Shown here in pieces: positions 42,869 through 52,125 of a stretch of 64,000 nt of DNA. The notes beneath the pieces are model-generated. The model was not told where the DNA came from. It searched no databases and saw only the letters and a program-made list of their open reading frames with translations. Numbering within the stretch: position 1 is the stretch's first letter; the number at the start of each line of letters is the position of its first letter. The DNA lies in assembly GCF_947492405.1 (NCBI RefSeq), contig NZ_CANLMP010000008.1, positions 124,001 through 188,000 of the forward strand. The letters run 5' to 3'. The stretch comes from an uncultured Aquimarina sp. (GTDB lineage: Bacteria; Bacteroidota; Bacteroidia; Flavobacteriales; Flavobacteriaceae). The position numbers and the translations under genes are program-made.

Positions 42869-45175
42869 ATGAATCAGGATTATATTAAACCAGATAACTG
42901 GTCTATAATTGAAGAAGGATTTGATGTAGAAAGAGTTAAGTCCTCAGAAAGTCTTTTTAGTATAGGTAACGGTGCGATGGGGCAGCGTGCAAATTTTGAA
43001 GAGACATATACAGGCCCTACTTTTCAGGGAAGTTATATTGCAGGAGTATATTATCCTGATAAAACCAGAGTAGGTTGGTGGAAAAATGGGTATCCAGAGT
43101 ATTTTGCCAAAGTACTTAATGCTCCAAATTGGATCGGGATTAATGTAGAGATCAATGGAGAAAAATTAAACTTGCATAAATGCAAAACAATATCAGGTTT
43201 TCGTAGAGAACTTAATATGAAAGAAGGTTGGTATCAGCGTTCGTTTAATGCAATTTTGCAAAATAATACCGAAATTACAGTTAAATCAACAAGGTTTTTA
43301 AGCTTAGATTTAGATGAAGTTGGTGCTATTAAGTATGAAGTAACTCCAGTAAATAAAGATGCAGTAGTTAAGTTTATACCATATTTAGATTCTGGAATTA
43401 CTAATGAGGATACTAACTGGGATGACAAATTCTGGGATACATACGAAGTGTCACATAAAGGTAATTCAGCATACATATCGTCTAAAACGATGAAGACAGA
43501 ATTTCATGTATGTACAGGAATGCTCAATCAATTATATCTTGACGAAAAATTACAAGATGTTTACCCAACGGTTGAAACGAACAAAACCTATGCAGGTCTT
43601 AGTTATGAAGTAGATGTAGCAAAAGGAAGAACCGCTGCAATTCATAAATTTGGTGGATATACCGTTTCATTAAATCATAAGCAAGAAGATATAGCATCTG
43701 CGAGTGCAGCCGTATTAAAACAAGCGTCTGAATCTGGTTTTGAAGCATTATTAGATCTTCAAAAGAAGGCTTGGTCCAAAATTTGGGAAATGGCAGATAT
43801 AGCTATTGATGGAGATGTAAAGGCACAACAAGGTATTCGTTTTAATATTTTTCAGCTAAATCAGACGTATTTAGGTAAAGACGCCAGATTAAATATTGGT
43901 CCAAAAGGATTTACAGGAGAGAAATATGGAGGAAGCACTTATTGGGATACAGAAGCATATTGTATTCCTTTTTATATGGCTACCAAAAATCAAAATGTAG
44001 CGAGAAGTTTATTACAATATCGCTATAACCACCTAGAGAAAGCTATAGAGAATGCTGAAAAACTAGGTTTTACTAATGGAGCAGCATTGTATCCAATGGT
44101 AACTATGAATGGAGAAGAGTGTCATAATGAATGGGAGATTACGTTCGAAGAAATTCACCGAAACGGTGCGATGACATTTGCTATCTATAATTATCTACGC
44201 TATACTAATGATTATAGCTATATCCCGGAGATGGGATTGGAAGTGATGATCGCCATTGCTCGTTTTTGGCATCAAAGAGCAACATTTTCTACAGACAAAG
44301 AAAAGTACGTTATTTTAGGTGTTACTGGACCTAATGAATATGAAAACAATATCAATAATAACTGGTATACTAATTATTTAGCAAAATGGTGTATAGAATA
44401 TTGTGTTGAAAATATTGAAAAAGTTAGGTCAGAGTATAAAGCGGATTATGATAGAATTATAGAGAAGACTAAACTAGATCAAAAAGAAATTAATGCAATG
44501 CTTGAGGTTGCAGAAAAGATGTATTTCCCTTACTCAGAAAAACATCAGGTCTATCTTCAGCAAGATGGTTTCTTGGATAAAGAATTAATTACAGTAGATA
44601 AATTAGACCAATCTCAACGCCCTATTAATCAGAAATGGAGCTGGGATAGAATCTTAAGGTCTCCTTATATTAAGCAAGCTGATACCTTACAAGGTTTCTA
44701 TATGTTTGAAGATCAATTTACCAGAGAGGAATTAGAACGTCATTTTGATTTTTATGAACCATTTACAGTTCATGAATCATCTCTTTCTCCTTGCGTTCAT
44801 AGTATCCAGGCGGCTACATTAGATAGAATGGATCAAGCATATACTTTTTATCTACGAACATCAAGATTAGATCTTGATGATTATAATAAAGAAGTAGAAG
44901 AAGGTCTTCATATTACTAGTATGGCTGGAACTTGGATGAGTATTGTAGAAGGTTTTGGAGGTTTGAGAGTTAAGAACAATGCATTGTCTTTTACTCCTAA
45001 AATCCCTAAAGAATGGAAAGGATATACATTCAATGTAAACTTTAGAAATAGTATATTAAAAGTGAACGTTTCCCAGGATGGAACTACCTTTAACTTAGAA
45101 GGAGAACACGAGTTATTGATATATGTAGATGGTAAAGAATTTACGATCTCACCCAATAGTTTAATGACCGTTTAA
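42869..45175 (+). CDS. GH65 maltose phosphorylase (or related disaccharide phosphorylase)
   Basis: A 768-residue cytosolic enzyme of glycoside hydrolase family 65. The N-terminal beta-sandwich runs to about 270 (ESLFSIGNGAMGQRANFEE). The alpha/alpha-barrel follows with YGGSTYWDTEAYCIPFY and the catalytic-acid segment EECHNEWEITFEEIHRNG (Glu near residue 421-423). The phosphate-binding VHESSLSPCVHS is present, so it is a phosphorylase rather than a hydrolase. With pgmB directly upstream, maltose plus phosphate giving glucose and beta-glucose-1-phosphate is the most likely reaction. Kojibiose or trehalose phosphorylase cannot be excluded from sequence alone. Confidence 0.92.
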   Translation: MNQDYIKPDNWSIIEEGFDVERVKSSESLFSIGNGAMGQRANFEETYTGPTFQGSYIAGVYYPDKTRVGWWKNGYPEYFAKVLNAPNWIGINVEINGEKLNLHKCKTISGFRRELNMKEGWYQRSFNAILQNNTEITVKSTRFLSLDLDEVGAIKYEVTPVNKDAVVKFIPYLDSGITNEDTNWDDKFWDTYEVSHKGNSAYISSKTMKTEFHVCTGMLNQLYLDEKLQDVYPTVETNKTYAGLSYEVDVAKGRTAAIHKFGGYTVSLNHKQEDIASASAAVLKQASESGFEALLDLQKKAWSKIWEMADIAIDGDVKAQQGIRFNIFQLNQTYLGKDARLNIGPKGFTGEKYGGSTYWDTEAYCIPFYMATKNQNVARSLLQYRYNHLEKAIENAEKLGFTNGAALYPMVTMNGEECHNEWEITFEEIHRNGAMTFAIYNYLRYTNDYSYIPEMGLEVMIAIARFWHQRATFSTDKEKYVILGVTGPNEYENNINNNWYTNYLAKWCIEYCVENIEKVRSEYKADYDRIIEKTKLDQKEINAMLEVAEKMYFPYSEKHQVYLQQDGFLDKELITVDKLDQSQRPINQKWSWDRILRSPYIKQADTLQGFYMFEDQFTREELERHFDFYEPFTVHESSLSPCVHSIQAATLDRMDQAYTFYLRTSRLDLDDYNKEVEEGLHITSMAGTWMSIVEGFGGLRVKNNALSFTPKIPKEWKGYTFNVNFRNSILKVNVSQDGTTFNLEGEHELLIYVDGKEFTISPNSLMTV

Positions 45176-45197
45176 TTCATTTTACAAATGGAACACT

Positions 45198-45233
45198 TAA
45201 ACACCCCAAAAGCAACAGTTTTTGGGGTGTTTA
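45198..45233 (+). terminator. Terminator after the GH65 gene
   Basis: Exact stem taaacaccccaaaa (45198-45211) / ttttggggtgttta (45220-45233) with loop gcaacagt. It begins 22 bases after the GH65 stop. Its position inside the longest frame of the next gene argues that the next gene starts at 45269, not 45188. Confidence 0.8.
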
Positions 45234-45268
45234 ATTCAATAGAGATTATACAAATCAAAATTAGATCT

Positions 45269-47131
45269 ATGAAGAGTATGTTAACATTGCTTTTTGGGTT
45301 ATTCATTTCGCTAACCTATGGGCAGATAGATAAAATAGAACCTCCATTTTGGTGGGCTGACATGCAATCTAATCAATTGCAATTGATGTGTTATGGTAAA
45401 GAAATAGCCAAGTACGATATATCAATAGATAGTATAGTAATTAGTGATGTTACTAAGACAGAGAATCCTAATTATGTTTTTGTTACTATTAATACTAAAG
45501 ATATTAAGCCTGGAAAAGTGGTTATTAACTTTAAAGAAAAAGATAATGTGGCCTTTTCACAAGTATATGAGTTTAAAGCTAGAAGAGAAGGTTCTGCCGA
45601 TAGAAAAGGATTTGATAGTAGCGATGTCATGTATTTAATTATGCCAGATCGTTTCGCTAATGGAGATACAACTAATGATTCTCATAAAGATACCGAAGAA
45701 AAAGCTAATCGATCTAATCCTGGAGGACGTCACGGAGGCGATATTCAAGGTGTAATTGATCATTTAGATTATCTGAATGATTTAGGAGCAACGGCACTTT
45801 GGAGCACACCATTGTTAGAAGATAACGAACCGATATATTCTTATCATACGTATGCACAAAGCGATCTTTACAAGATAGATCCTAGATATGGTACCAATGA
45901 GGATTATAAAAGATTAGCTTCAGAGATGCATAAATTAGATATGAAACTAATTATGGATTATGTAACTAATCACTGGGGATCTAAACACTGGATGATTAAA
46001 GATTTACCAACAAAAGACTGGATACATCAGTGGCCAGAAGGATTCAGAAGAAGTAACTACCGTATGACAACACAATTCGATACGAATGCTTCAGCTATAG
46101 ATGCTAAAGGATGTATGAATGGATGGTTTGATACAACAATGCCCGATATGAACCAAAGTAATCCTTTACTCCTTAATTATATTACGCAGAATGCAATTTG
46201 GTGGATAGAATACGCGGATCTTGATGGTTTTAGAGTGGATACATACTCATACAATGATAAAGAAGGAATTGCTAAATGGACAAAAGCCATTATGGATGAA
46301 TATCCAAATTTTAACATTGTAGGAGAGGTTTGGATGCATGACCAAGCGCAAATGGCGTACTGGCAAAAAGACAGCAAAATTGGGGCTATCGACAATTACA
46401 ACTCACATTTACCTTCAGTAATGGATTTTACGTTACATGATGCAGTAATGGTAATGTTCAATGAAGAAGGTAGCTCTTGGGATAAAGGAATGATTAGAGC
46501 TTATGATAATTTCACAAATGACTTCTTGTATCCAGATATCGATAATATATTGCTGTTTGCAGGTAATCATGATACTAATAGGATTAATGAGATTTACCAA
46601 AGTGATATCAGTAAATATAAAATGGCAATGACTTTAATATTTACTACGAGAGGGATTCCACAGATCTATTATGGAGATGAAATAGGAATGTTAGGAAATC
46701 GTGATAAAAAAGGCGATGGAGATATTCGTAGAGATTTTCCTGGAGGCTGGCCAGATGATAAGAGAAGTGCTTTTGTAGCAGAAGGAGTTTCAGATAACAT
46801 TGGCGGAAGAACCAAAGATGAAGAAGCATTCCATGGATTTACTAAAAAAGTACTGAACTGGAGGAAGAAAAGTGATGCTATTCATAATGGAAAACTATTG
46901 CAGTATATACCATTTAATAATGTATATGTGTATTTCAGATATACAGAAAAAGAAAGTGTAATGGTTATTATTAATAATAATTCAGAAGATCAAAATATTG
47001 ATATTAATCGTTTTAAAGAAGGATTAAAGGATTTTAAAGTAGGAAAAGATATCATTACGGATAGTACAATTGATGTTACTGAAAATATGATAGTTCCTGC
47101 CAGAACATCAATGATCATTTCCTTAAAATAA
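45269..47131 (+). CDS. GH13 periplasmic neopullulanase/cyclomaltodextrinase (SusA-like)
   Basis: A start at 45269 gives 620 residues and a clean signal peptide (MKSMLTLLFGLFISLTYG). A longer frame from 45188 would read through the terminator hairpin. The N-terminal cyclomaltodextrinase domain (about 20-110, IEPPFWWADMQSNQLQL) precedes the GH13 barrel with VMYLIMPDRFANGD, LIMDYVTNHWGSKH, DGFRVDTYSY (nucleophile), FNIVGEVWMHD (acid/base) and FAGNHDTNRI. Such enzymes degrade cyclodextrins, pullulan or maltodextrins in the periplasm. It is 24 bases before the next amylase gene and probably co-transcribed with it. Confidence 0.93.
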   Translation: MKSMLTLLFGLFISLTYGQIDKIEPPFWWADMQSNQLQLMCYGKEIAKYDISIDSIVISDVTKTENPNYVFVTINTKDIKPGKVVINFKEKDNVAFSQVYEFKARREGSADRKGFDSSDVMYLIMPDRFANGDTTNDSHKDTEEKANRSNPGGRHGGDIQGVIDHLDYLNDLGATALWSTPLLEDNEPIYSYHTYAQSDLYKIDPRYGTNEDYKRLASEMHKLDMKLIMDYVTNHWGSKHWMIKDLPTKDWIHQWPEGFRRSNYRMTTQFDTNASAIDAKGCMNGWFDTTMPDMNQSNPLLLNYITQNAIWWIEYADLDGFRVDTYSYNDKEGIAKWTKAIMDEYPNFNIVGEVWMHDQAQMAYWQKDSKIGAIDNYNSHLPSVMDFTLHDAVMVMFNEEGSSWDKGMIRAYDNFTNDFLYPDIDNILLFAGNHDTNRINEIYQSDISKYKMAMTLIFTTRGIPQIYYGDEIGMLGNRDKKGDGDIRRDFPGGWPDDKRSAFVAEGVSDNIGGRTKDEEAFHGFTKKVLNWRKKSDAIHNGKLLQYIPFNNVYVYFRYTEKESVMVIINNNSEDQNIDINRFKEGLKDFKVGKDIITDSTIDVTENMIVPARTSMIISLK

Positions 47132-47155
47132 ACTAAAAAACTAAATTATAAAATA

Positions 47156-48541
47156 ATGAAAAAAGTAATTTTCTGTCTTGCTTTAGCAGGTGTTGTATTT
47201 TCCTGCGGAAAGACAAAAAAAGAAGAAACGGTTGCTAAAGTAGAAACTGTTATTGAAGAAATTAGTAAAGAACTATCTCCAGTAGATGAAGCTATGATGG
47301 AGAATGCTGTGATTTACGAAGCAAATATTCGTCAATATTCTGAAGAAGGATCTTTTAAAGCGTTTACTAAAGATATTCCTACATTGAAGAGTTTGGGAGT
47401 AAAAGTTCTTTGGGTAATGCCGATATATCCAATATCTACCACTAAAAGTAAAGGGTCTTTAGGGAGCTATTATGCAATTTCAGATTATACCAAAGTAAAT
47501 CCAGAATTTGGAACTATAGAAGATTTCAGAGAATTAGTAAAAACGGCTCACGAAAATGGAATTTATGTAGTATTAGATTGGGTTGCAAATCATACTGGAT
47601 GGGATCACGTTTGGTTAAAAGAACATCCAGAATTTTACACCAAAGATGATAAAGGAGAAATCACACATACCGTAGGAACTGATTGGACGGATGTAGCGGA
47701 TCTTAATTATGATAACAAAGAAATGAGAGCAGAAATGCTTAAAGCAATGAAGTACTGGGTACAAGAAGAAGGAATAGATGGATTCCGTTGTGATGTAGCA
47801 GGAATGGTGCCAGTTGATTTTTGGGATAACACAGTTACAGAGCTTAAAAAAATTAAACCTGTGTTTATGCTGGCAGAAGGCTGGGAACCAGAATTAATGG
47901 AAAATGCTTTTGATATGGGATATGGATGGGATACACATCACGTTATGAATCATATTGCAAAAGGAGAAAATACCGTAGCAGCTTGGGATAAAAGAATGGT
48001 TCAGGTAGATTCTATGTATGCAGATGATGATATCTTAATGAATTTTACTTCTAATCATGACGAAAATTCTTGGAATGGAACTGTTCAAGAAAGAATGGGG
48101 GATTCTAAAGAGATGTTTGCGGCATTATCTTATGTTGCTCCAGGAATGCCATTGATTTATTCTGGACAAGAATATGATATGAATAAGCGTTTACTTTTCT
48201 TCGAGAAAGATACTATTATCAAAAAGAAAGGAGTGTTCTTTCCATTATATGAGAAACTCGGAAAACTTAAAAATGAGAATCCTGCCCTACACGGTGGTAA
48301 GAATGCTGCGTCTTATAGTCGTATTAAAACCTCGGTAGATGATAAAGTTTTGGTGTTCAAAAGAGAAAAAGAAGGTAATAAGGTTGTTTTTGTTGCTAAT
48401 ATGACGAAAGAGCCAGTAAAGTTTACATCAGATTACGAAGGAAAGTTTAAAGACTACCTTTCCGGAGAATATATTGACGGTGTTAAAGGAACAGAATACG
48501 AGTTAAATGCTTGGCAGTATTTGATTTTGATTCAACAATAA
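47156..48541 (+). CDS. GH13 alpha-amylase-family lipoprotein
   Basis: A 461-residue enzyme with lipoprotein signal (GVVFSC followed by GKTKKEE). The GH13 barrel shows AVIYEANIRQYSEEGSF, WVMPIYPIS, VVLDWVANHTGWDH, DGFRCDVAGMVP (nucleophile), VFMLAEGWEP (acid/base) and NFTSNHDENSW. The short length indicates a catalytic domain with a small C-terminal sheet and no added binding module. It probably acts on short maltodextrins at the periplasmic or outer-membrane face. It is last in the plus-strand maltose genes and is followed by a terminator. Confidence 0.92.
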   Translation: MKKVIFCLALAGVVFSCGKTKKEETVAKVETVIEEISKELSPVDEAMMENAVIYEANIRQYSEEGSFKAFTKDIPTLKSLGVKVLWVMPIYPISTTKSKGSLGSYYAISDYTKVNPEFGTIEDFRELVKTAHENGIYVVLDWVANHTGWDHVWLKEHPEFYTKDDKGEITHTVGTDWTDVADLNYDNKEMRAEMLKAMKYWVQEEGIDGFRCDVAGMVPVDFWDNTVTELKKIKPVFMLAEGWEPELMENAFDMGYGWDTHHVMNHIAKGENTVAAWDKRMVQVDSMYADDDILMNFTSNHDENSWNGTVQERMGDSKEMFAALSYVAPGMPLIYSGQEYDMNKRLLFFEKDTIIKKKGVFFPLYEKLGKLKNENPALHGGKNAASYSRIKTSVDDKVLVFKREKEGNKVVFVANMTKEPVKFTSDYEGKFKDYLSGEYIDGVKGTEYELNAWQYLILIQQ

Positions 48542-48567
48542 TAATAGATCATTTATATGATATATTT

Positions 48568-48603
48568 TAAAGAGGTCACTTGTTAAAGTGGCCTCTTTAT
48601 TTT
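48568..48603 (+). terminator. Terminator at the end of the maltose gene set
   Basis: The stem aaagaggtcac (48569-48579) / gtggcctcttt (48588-48598) with one G-T pair is followed by a T-rich tail (atttttaaattt). Confidence 0.8.
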
Positions 48604-48629
48604 TAAATTTTATAACAAACGATTTGCTG

Positions 48630-51600
48630 TTAAAATTTGATAATTCTCTTAATAGTTTGTTTCTCTTTAGTTTGTATATTGATTATATAAACACCTGATT
48701 CTAATCCTGATAAATTAAAAGTGTTTTTGGTTGTCTCAAGTACTTTTTTACCGTTATAATCAAAAACTGTTACTTTATCTGTAGGGATGCTTATATATAC
48801 ATTGCCCTTTGTGGGATTTGGATATATGGTGAATGTATCATTGTCAAATTCATTTGTACTAAGTAATTCATCATAAATAATATTAAATTCTAATGCAGGT
48901 AAATTTCCATCACCAGATACAGTAGTAGCAATATTTGCATCAATATTTAGAGTAATTACTCCTGTTGCGGTAGGAATAACTTCAACAGTATACATAGCGT
49001 CTGAACCAGAAAAATTAGTTAGTGATCCATTTGTAATAATGATATCATTTATATCAAAATTTAGAACACTTTCAGAAAATGTTATAGTTATAGGAATAGG
49101 ATTAGCATCTGTAGGAGAACTTTCTGTAGAAGTAATGATTACAGTTGGTTCATCATTAGCGCTTGTAATTGTTATAGTAAACGTTTGATCTGCCGAAGTA
49201 TCAATTCCTCCATTAGTAGTTCCACCATCATCTGATAGATTAACTGTAACTGTAGTTACACCAGTTGCATTTGCAGCAGGTGTATAGGTTAGATTTCCAG
49301 TAGCTTCATCAATAGAAGGTTGACTACTGAATAGCACATTATTATCATTGGTTACATTAAAAGTAAGAGTTTGTGTATTTCCATCACCATCATCAATGCT
49401 TGATGCAAATCCATTTACTGTTTGCGCTCCTGCATCTTCTAGTATAGTTTGATCCGGACTGACAGGTATAGAAAAACTAGGAACATCATTTACTTCATTT
49501 ATAGTAATGGTAAAGGTTTGATCTGTCGAAGTATCAATTCCTCCATTAGCAGTTCCACCATCATCTGATAGATTTACGGTAATCGTTGTACTTCCCGATG
49601 CATTTGCAGCAGGCGTATAGGTTAGATTTCCAGTAGCTTCATCAATAGAAGGTTGACTACTGAATAGCGCATTATCATCATTTGTTACATTAAAAGTAAG
49701 GATTTGTGTATTTCCATCACCATCATCAATGCTTGATGCAAATCCATTTACAGTTTGCGCTCCTGCATCTTCTAGTATAGTTTGATCCGGACTGACAGGT
49801 ATAGAAAAACTCGGAGGATCATTTACTTCATTTATAGTAATGGTAAAGGTTTGATCTGCCGAAGTATCAATTCCTCCATTGGCAGTCCCTCCATCATCTG
49901 ATAGATTAACTGTAACTGTAGTTACACCAGTTGCATTTGCAGCAGGCGTATAGGTTAGATTTCCAGTAGCTTCATCAATAGAAGGTTGACTACTGAATAG
50001 CGCATTATTATCATTTGTTAGATTAAAAGTAAGGGTTTGCGTATTTCCATCACCATCATCAATGCTTGATGCAAATCCATTTACTGTTTGCGCTCCTGCA
50101 TCTTCTAGTACAGTTTGATCCGGACTGACAGGTATAGAAAAGCTCGGAACATCATTCACTTCATTTATAGTAATGGTAAACGTCTGATCTGCCGAAGTAT
50201 CAATTCCTCCATTGGCAGTCCCCCCATCATCTGATAGATTAACTGTAACTGTAGTTACACCAGTTGCATTTGCAGCAGGCGTATAGGTTAGATTTCCAGT
50301 AGCTTCATCAATAGAAGGTTGACTACTGAATAGTACATTATTATCATTTGTTACATTAAAAGTAAGGGTTTGTGTATTTCCATCACCATCATCAATAGCG
50401 GATACAAATCCATTTACTGTTTGCGCTCCTGCATCTTCTAGTACAGTTTGATCCGGACTAACAGGTATAGAAAAGCTCGGAACATCATTCACTTCATTTA
50501 TAGTAATGGTAAAGGTTTGATCTGCCGAAGTATCAATTCCTCCATTAGCAGTCCCTCCATCATCTGATAGATTAACTGTAACTGTAGTTACACCAGTTGC
50601 ATTTGCAGCAGGCGTATAGGTTAGATTTCCAGTAGCTTCATCAATAGAAGGTTGACTACTGAATAGTGCATTATTATCATTTGCTACATTAAAAGTAAGG
50701 ATTTGTGTATTTCCGTCACCATCATCAATGCTTGATGCAAATCCATTTACTGTTTGCGCTCCTGCATCTTCTAGTACAGTTTGATCCGGACTGACAGGTA
50801 TAGAAAAACTCGGGGCTGAATTAGGTGGAGTAGTATCTATAGTGTAATTATCTGAATTTGCTGCAATTCCCATATTTCCAGCAGCATCGGTGTATCCCGT
50901 TCCTACACTAATTATGTTTGTCGCATCCTGTAAATTTTGGGTAGGAGTAAATACTCCCGTATATATTGTTGTATCAGCTGTAATTGTAAAGCCGCTTAAA
51001 GTTCCATTCTGTACAGTTACATCAGCCTCAGTAAATCCAACAGGTACTTCACTAAATGTAAAAGTGATGATAGAAGTTTCACCTACTGTAAGAGTAACAT
51101 CAGAAAGAGTAATACTTACTGTTGGCGATATTAGATCTCCTAAAAAAGCATTTCCGGTAAAATTGCCAGTTACATCATCCGGATGAGTATAGTTTCCAAA
51201 ACTCCAATTATTTGTTGAGTCATATATTTGAATTAAGCAATCACCGATCGAACTATTACAAGTAGTAGGTCCAGTATAAATACCTTGCTCAGGGATCAGT
51301 AATATCTGAGCACTTGATAATCCTGTATTAGTGCTGTTAAATGGAAAACTATTATCTCCATCAATTGCTGTAAGAAAAACACCAGGACTCGCTCTTGTTC
51401 CGGTTACCGCTACGATATCTTCTGCAGCGGCTAAATCAAATCCAGCATTGATTTCGTCAATAATACCTATGGACGCCATTTCCATATTTCCATCCGCATC
51501 GGTAATATTGATTACCGTTCCTGCATCGATGGTGCTACCAGTATTATTAGTCCAGATTAAATCTCCTTCATTTACAGGGCTTGAAAATTGAGTTCCATCC

Positions 51601-51821
51601 CATTCTTCATCTATAAATGTTATGGTAGTTCCATCAATAGCATCATCTAATAGAATAAAAGAAAATCCATCTTCTTGATCTGCACCTCCATTATCTGTAT
51701 GAAAAGCAACAAAAGCAATATCACCTGGAGCGTCTATTAAATTATTTTGATTTTGAGAAAAAGCCTTGAATGAAATAAAAATTACCATTAACAAAGCTAT
51801 GGTGAGGGTCTTTTTTTTCAT
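48630..51821 (-). CDS. Large T9SS-secreted surface protein with five near-identical tandem repeats
   Basis: A 1063-residue secreted protein. After a signal peptide (to about 22), residues 25-230 form an N-terminal domain containing DAPGDIAFVAFHTDNGGADQ, known from other flavobacterial surface proteins but unassigned by me. A bacterial Ig-like domain (about 235-330, VTLTVGETSIITFTFSEVP) follows. Five 111-residue cadherin/Ig-like repeats come next, each with PSFSIPVSPDQT, EDAGAQTVNGF, DDGDGNTQ and SDDGGT. A further Ig-like domain (FSESVLNFDINDIIITNG) precedes the T9SS type A signal (FTIYPNPTKGNVYI ... GVYIINI). The repeats carry Asp-rich, probably calcium-binding loops. An adhesin or matrix role is likely; no catalytic motif was seen. 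Confidence 0.85.
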   Translation of the reverse strand: MKKKTLTIALLMVIFISFKAFSQNQNNLIDAPGDIAFVAFHTDNGGADQEDGFSFILLDDAIDGTTITFIDEEWDGTQFSSPVNEGDLIWTNNTGSTIDAGTVINITDADGNMEMASIGIIDEINAGFDLAAAEDIVAVTGTRASPGVFLTAIDGDNSFPFNSTNTGLSSAQILLIPEQGIYTGPTTCNSSIGDCLIQIYDSTNNWSFGNYTHPDDVTGNFTGNAFLGDLISPTVSITLSDVTLTVGETSIITFTFSEVPVGFTEADVTVQNGTLSGFTITADTTIYTGVFTPTQNLQDATNIISVGTGYTDAAGNMGIAANSDNYTIDTTPPNSAPSFSIPVSPDQTVLEDAGAQTVNGFASSIDDGDGNTQILTFNVANDNNALFSSQPSIDEATGNLTYTPAANATGVTTVTVNLSDDGGTANGGIDTSADQTFTITINEVNDVPSFSIPVSPDQTVLEDAGAQTVNGFVSAIDDGDGNTQTLTFNVTNDNNVLFSSQPSIDEATGNLTYTPAANATGVTTVTVNLSDDGGTANGGIDTSADQTFTITINEVNDVPSFSIPVSPDQTVLEDAGAQTVNGFASSIDDGDGNTQTLTFNLTNDNNALFSSQPSIDEATGNLTYTPAANATGVTTVTVNLSDDGGTANGGIDTSADQTFTITINEVNDPPSFSIPVSPDQTILEDAGAQTVNGFASSIDDGDGNTQILTFNVTNDDNALFSSQPSIDEATGNLTYTPAANASGSTTITVNLSDDGGTANGGIDTSTDQTFTITINEVNDVPSFSIPVSPDQTILEDAGAQTVNGFASSIDDGDGNTQTLTFNVTNDNNVLFSSQPSIDEATGNLTYTPAANATGVTTVTVNLSDDGGTTNGGIDTSADQTFTITITSANDEPTVIITSTESSPTDANPIPITITFSESVLNFDINDIIITNGSLTNFSGSDAMYTVEVIPTATGVITLNIDANIATTVSGDGNLPALEFNIIYDELLSTNEFDNDTFTIYPNPTKGNVYISIPTDKVTVFDYNGKKVLETTKNTFNLSGLESGVYIINIQTKEKQTIKRIIKF
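49150..50815 (-). repeat. Five 333-bp tandem repeats within the surface-protein gene
   Basis: The marker gatccggact recurs at 49451, 49784, 50117, 50450 and 50783, always exactly 333 bases apart. The units differ by only a few bases each (for example ASSIDDG versus VSAIDDG). The array encodes five 111-residue domains. The edges are approximate. Confidence 0.92.
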
Positions 51822-52125
51822 ATCAGTAATAAAATTAATTTGGGTGAATCTATGACTATTTTGTGCCCATAAAGATACTAAATATGAATGAGGCTTATGT
51901 TTATATGAAAGTATCTTATTAATGTTATTTAGATTATCTAGGTTTTGAGAATACCAAAATCAGTAATAAACTATTTTGTGATAATACTTTTTTCTTAACT
52001 TATTTCATGAAAATGTGTTAAAACCATACATTTTTTGTCAGTAATTACTGAATTTATTAACCGAAAACGTTTTAGATTTTGGGTAAATTAGGTTATTGTG
52101 GTCAATAACGATAGATTTGACTTCA
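51822..52125. other. Intergenic control region between surface-protein gene and pfkA
   Basis: About 300 bases without a coding frame, holding divergent promoters. It includes the perfect 14-bp palindrome tcagtaattactga (52038-52051) and, 10 bases later, the LacI-like site at 52062. An attttttgtca segment before the palindrome could be a -33 element. No RNA gene was recognised. Confidence 0.5.
52062..52075. promoter_or_regulatory. LacI-family operator-like site upstream of pfkA
   Basis: cgaaaacgttttag shares the cgaaaacgttt core with the site at 39487 in the sus/lacI control region. It lies 50 bases before the pfkA ATG, within a likely promoter. This suggests that the maltodextrin regulator, or a paralogue, controls glycolysis genes. 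Confidence 0.5.

Noticed and set aside
45188..45268. Extension of the SusA-like gene to 45188
   Set aside because: The extra 27 codons run through a perfect terminator hairpin and precede a clean signal peptide starting at 45269.
36437..48541. Treating the maltodextrin locus as a novel system
   Set aside because: Gene content and order agree with established SusCDE, GH13, GH65 and pgmB starch/maltose utilisation; only the shared operator and repeat merit separate notes.
49150..50815. Regular repeats as a CRISPR array
   Set aside because: The period is 333 bases with no short repeat/unique spacer pattern, and the units are in-frame protein domains.
50890..51591. Plus-strand frames opposite the surface-protein gene
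   Set aside because: They lie wholly within the real minus-strand gene and arise from its Thr/Ser-rich codons; no start context or domain supports them.
52096..52125. TTG start of pfkA at 52096
   Set aside because: The ATG at 52126 begins at the conserved N terminus; the upstream ten codons have no family support.
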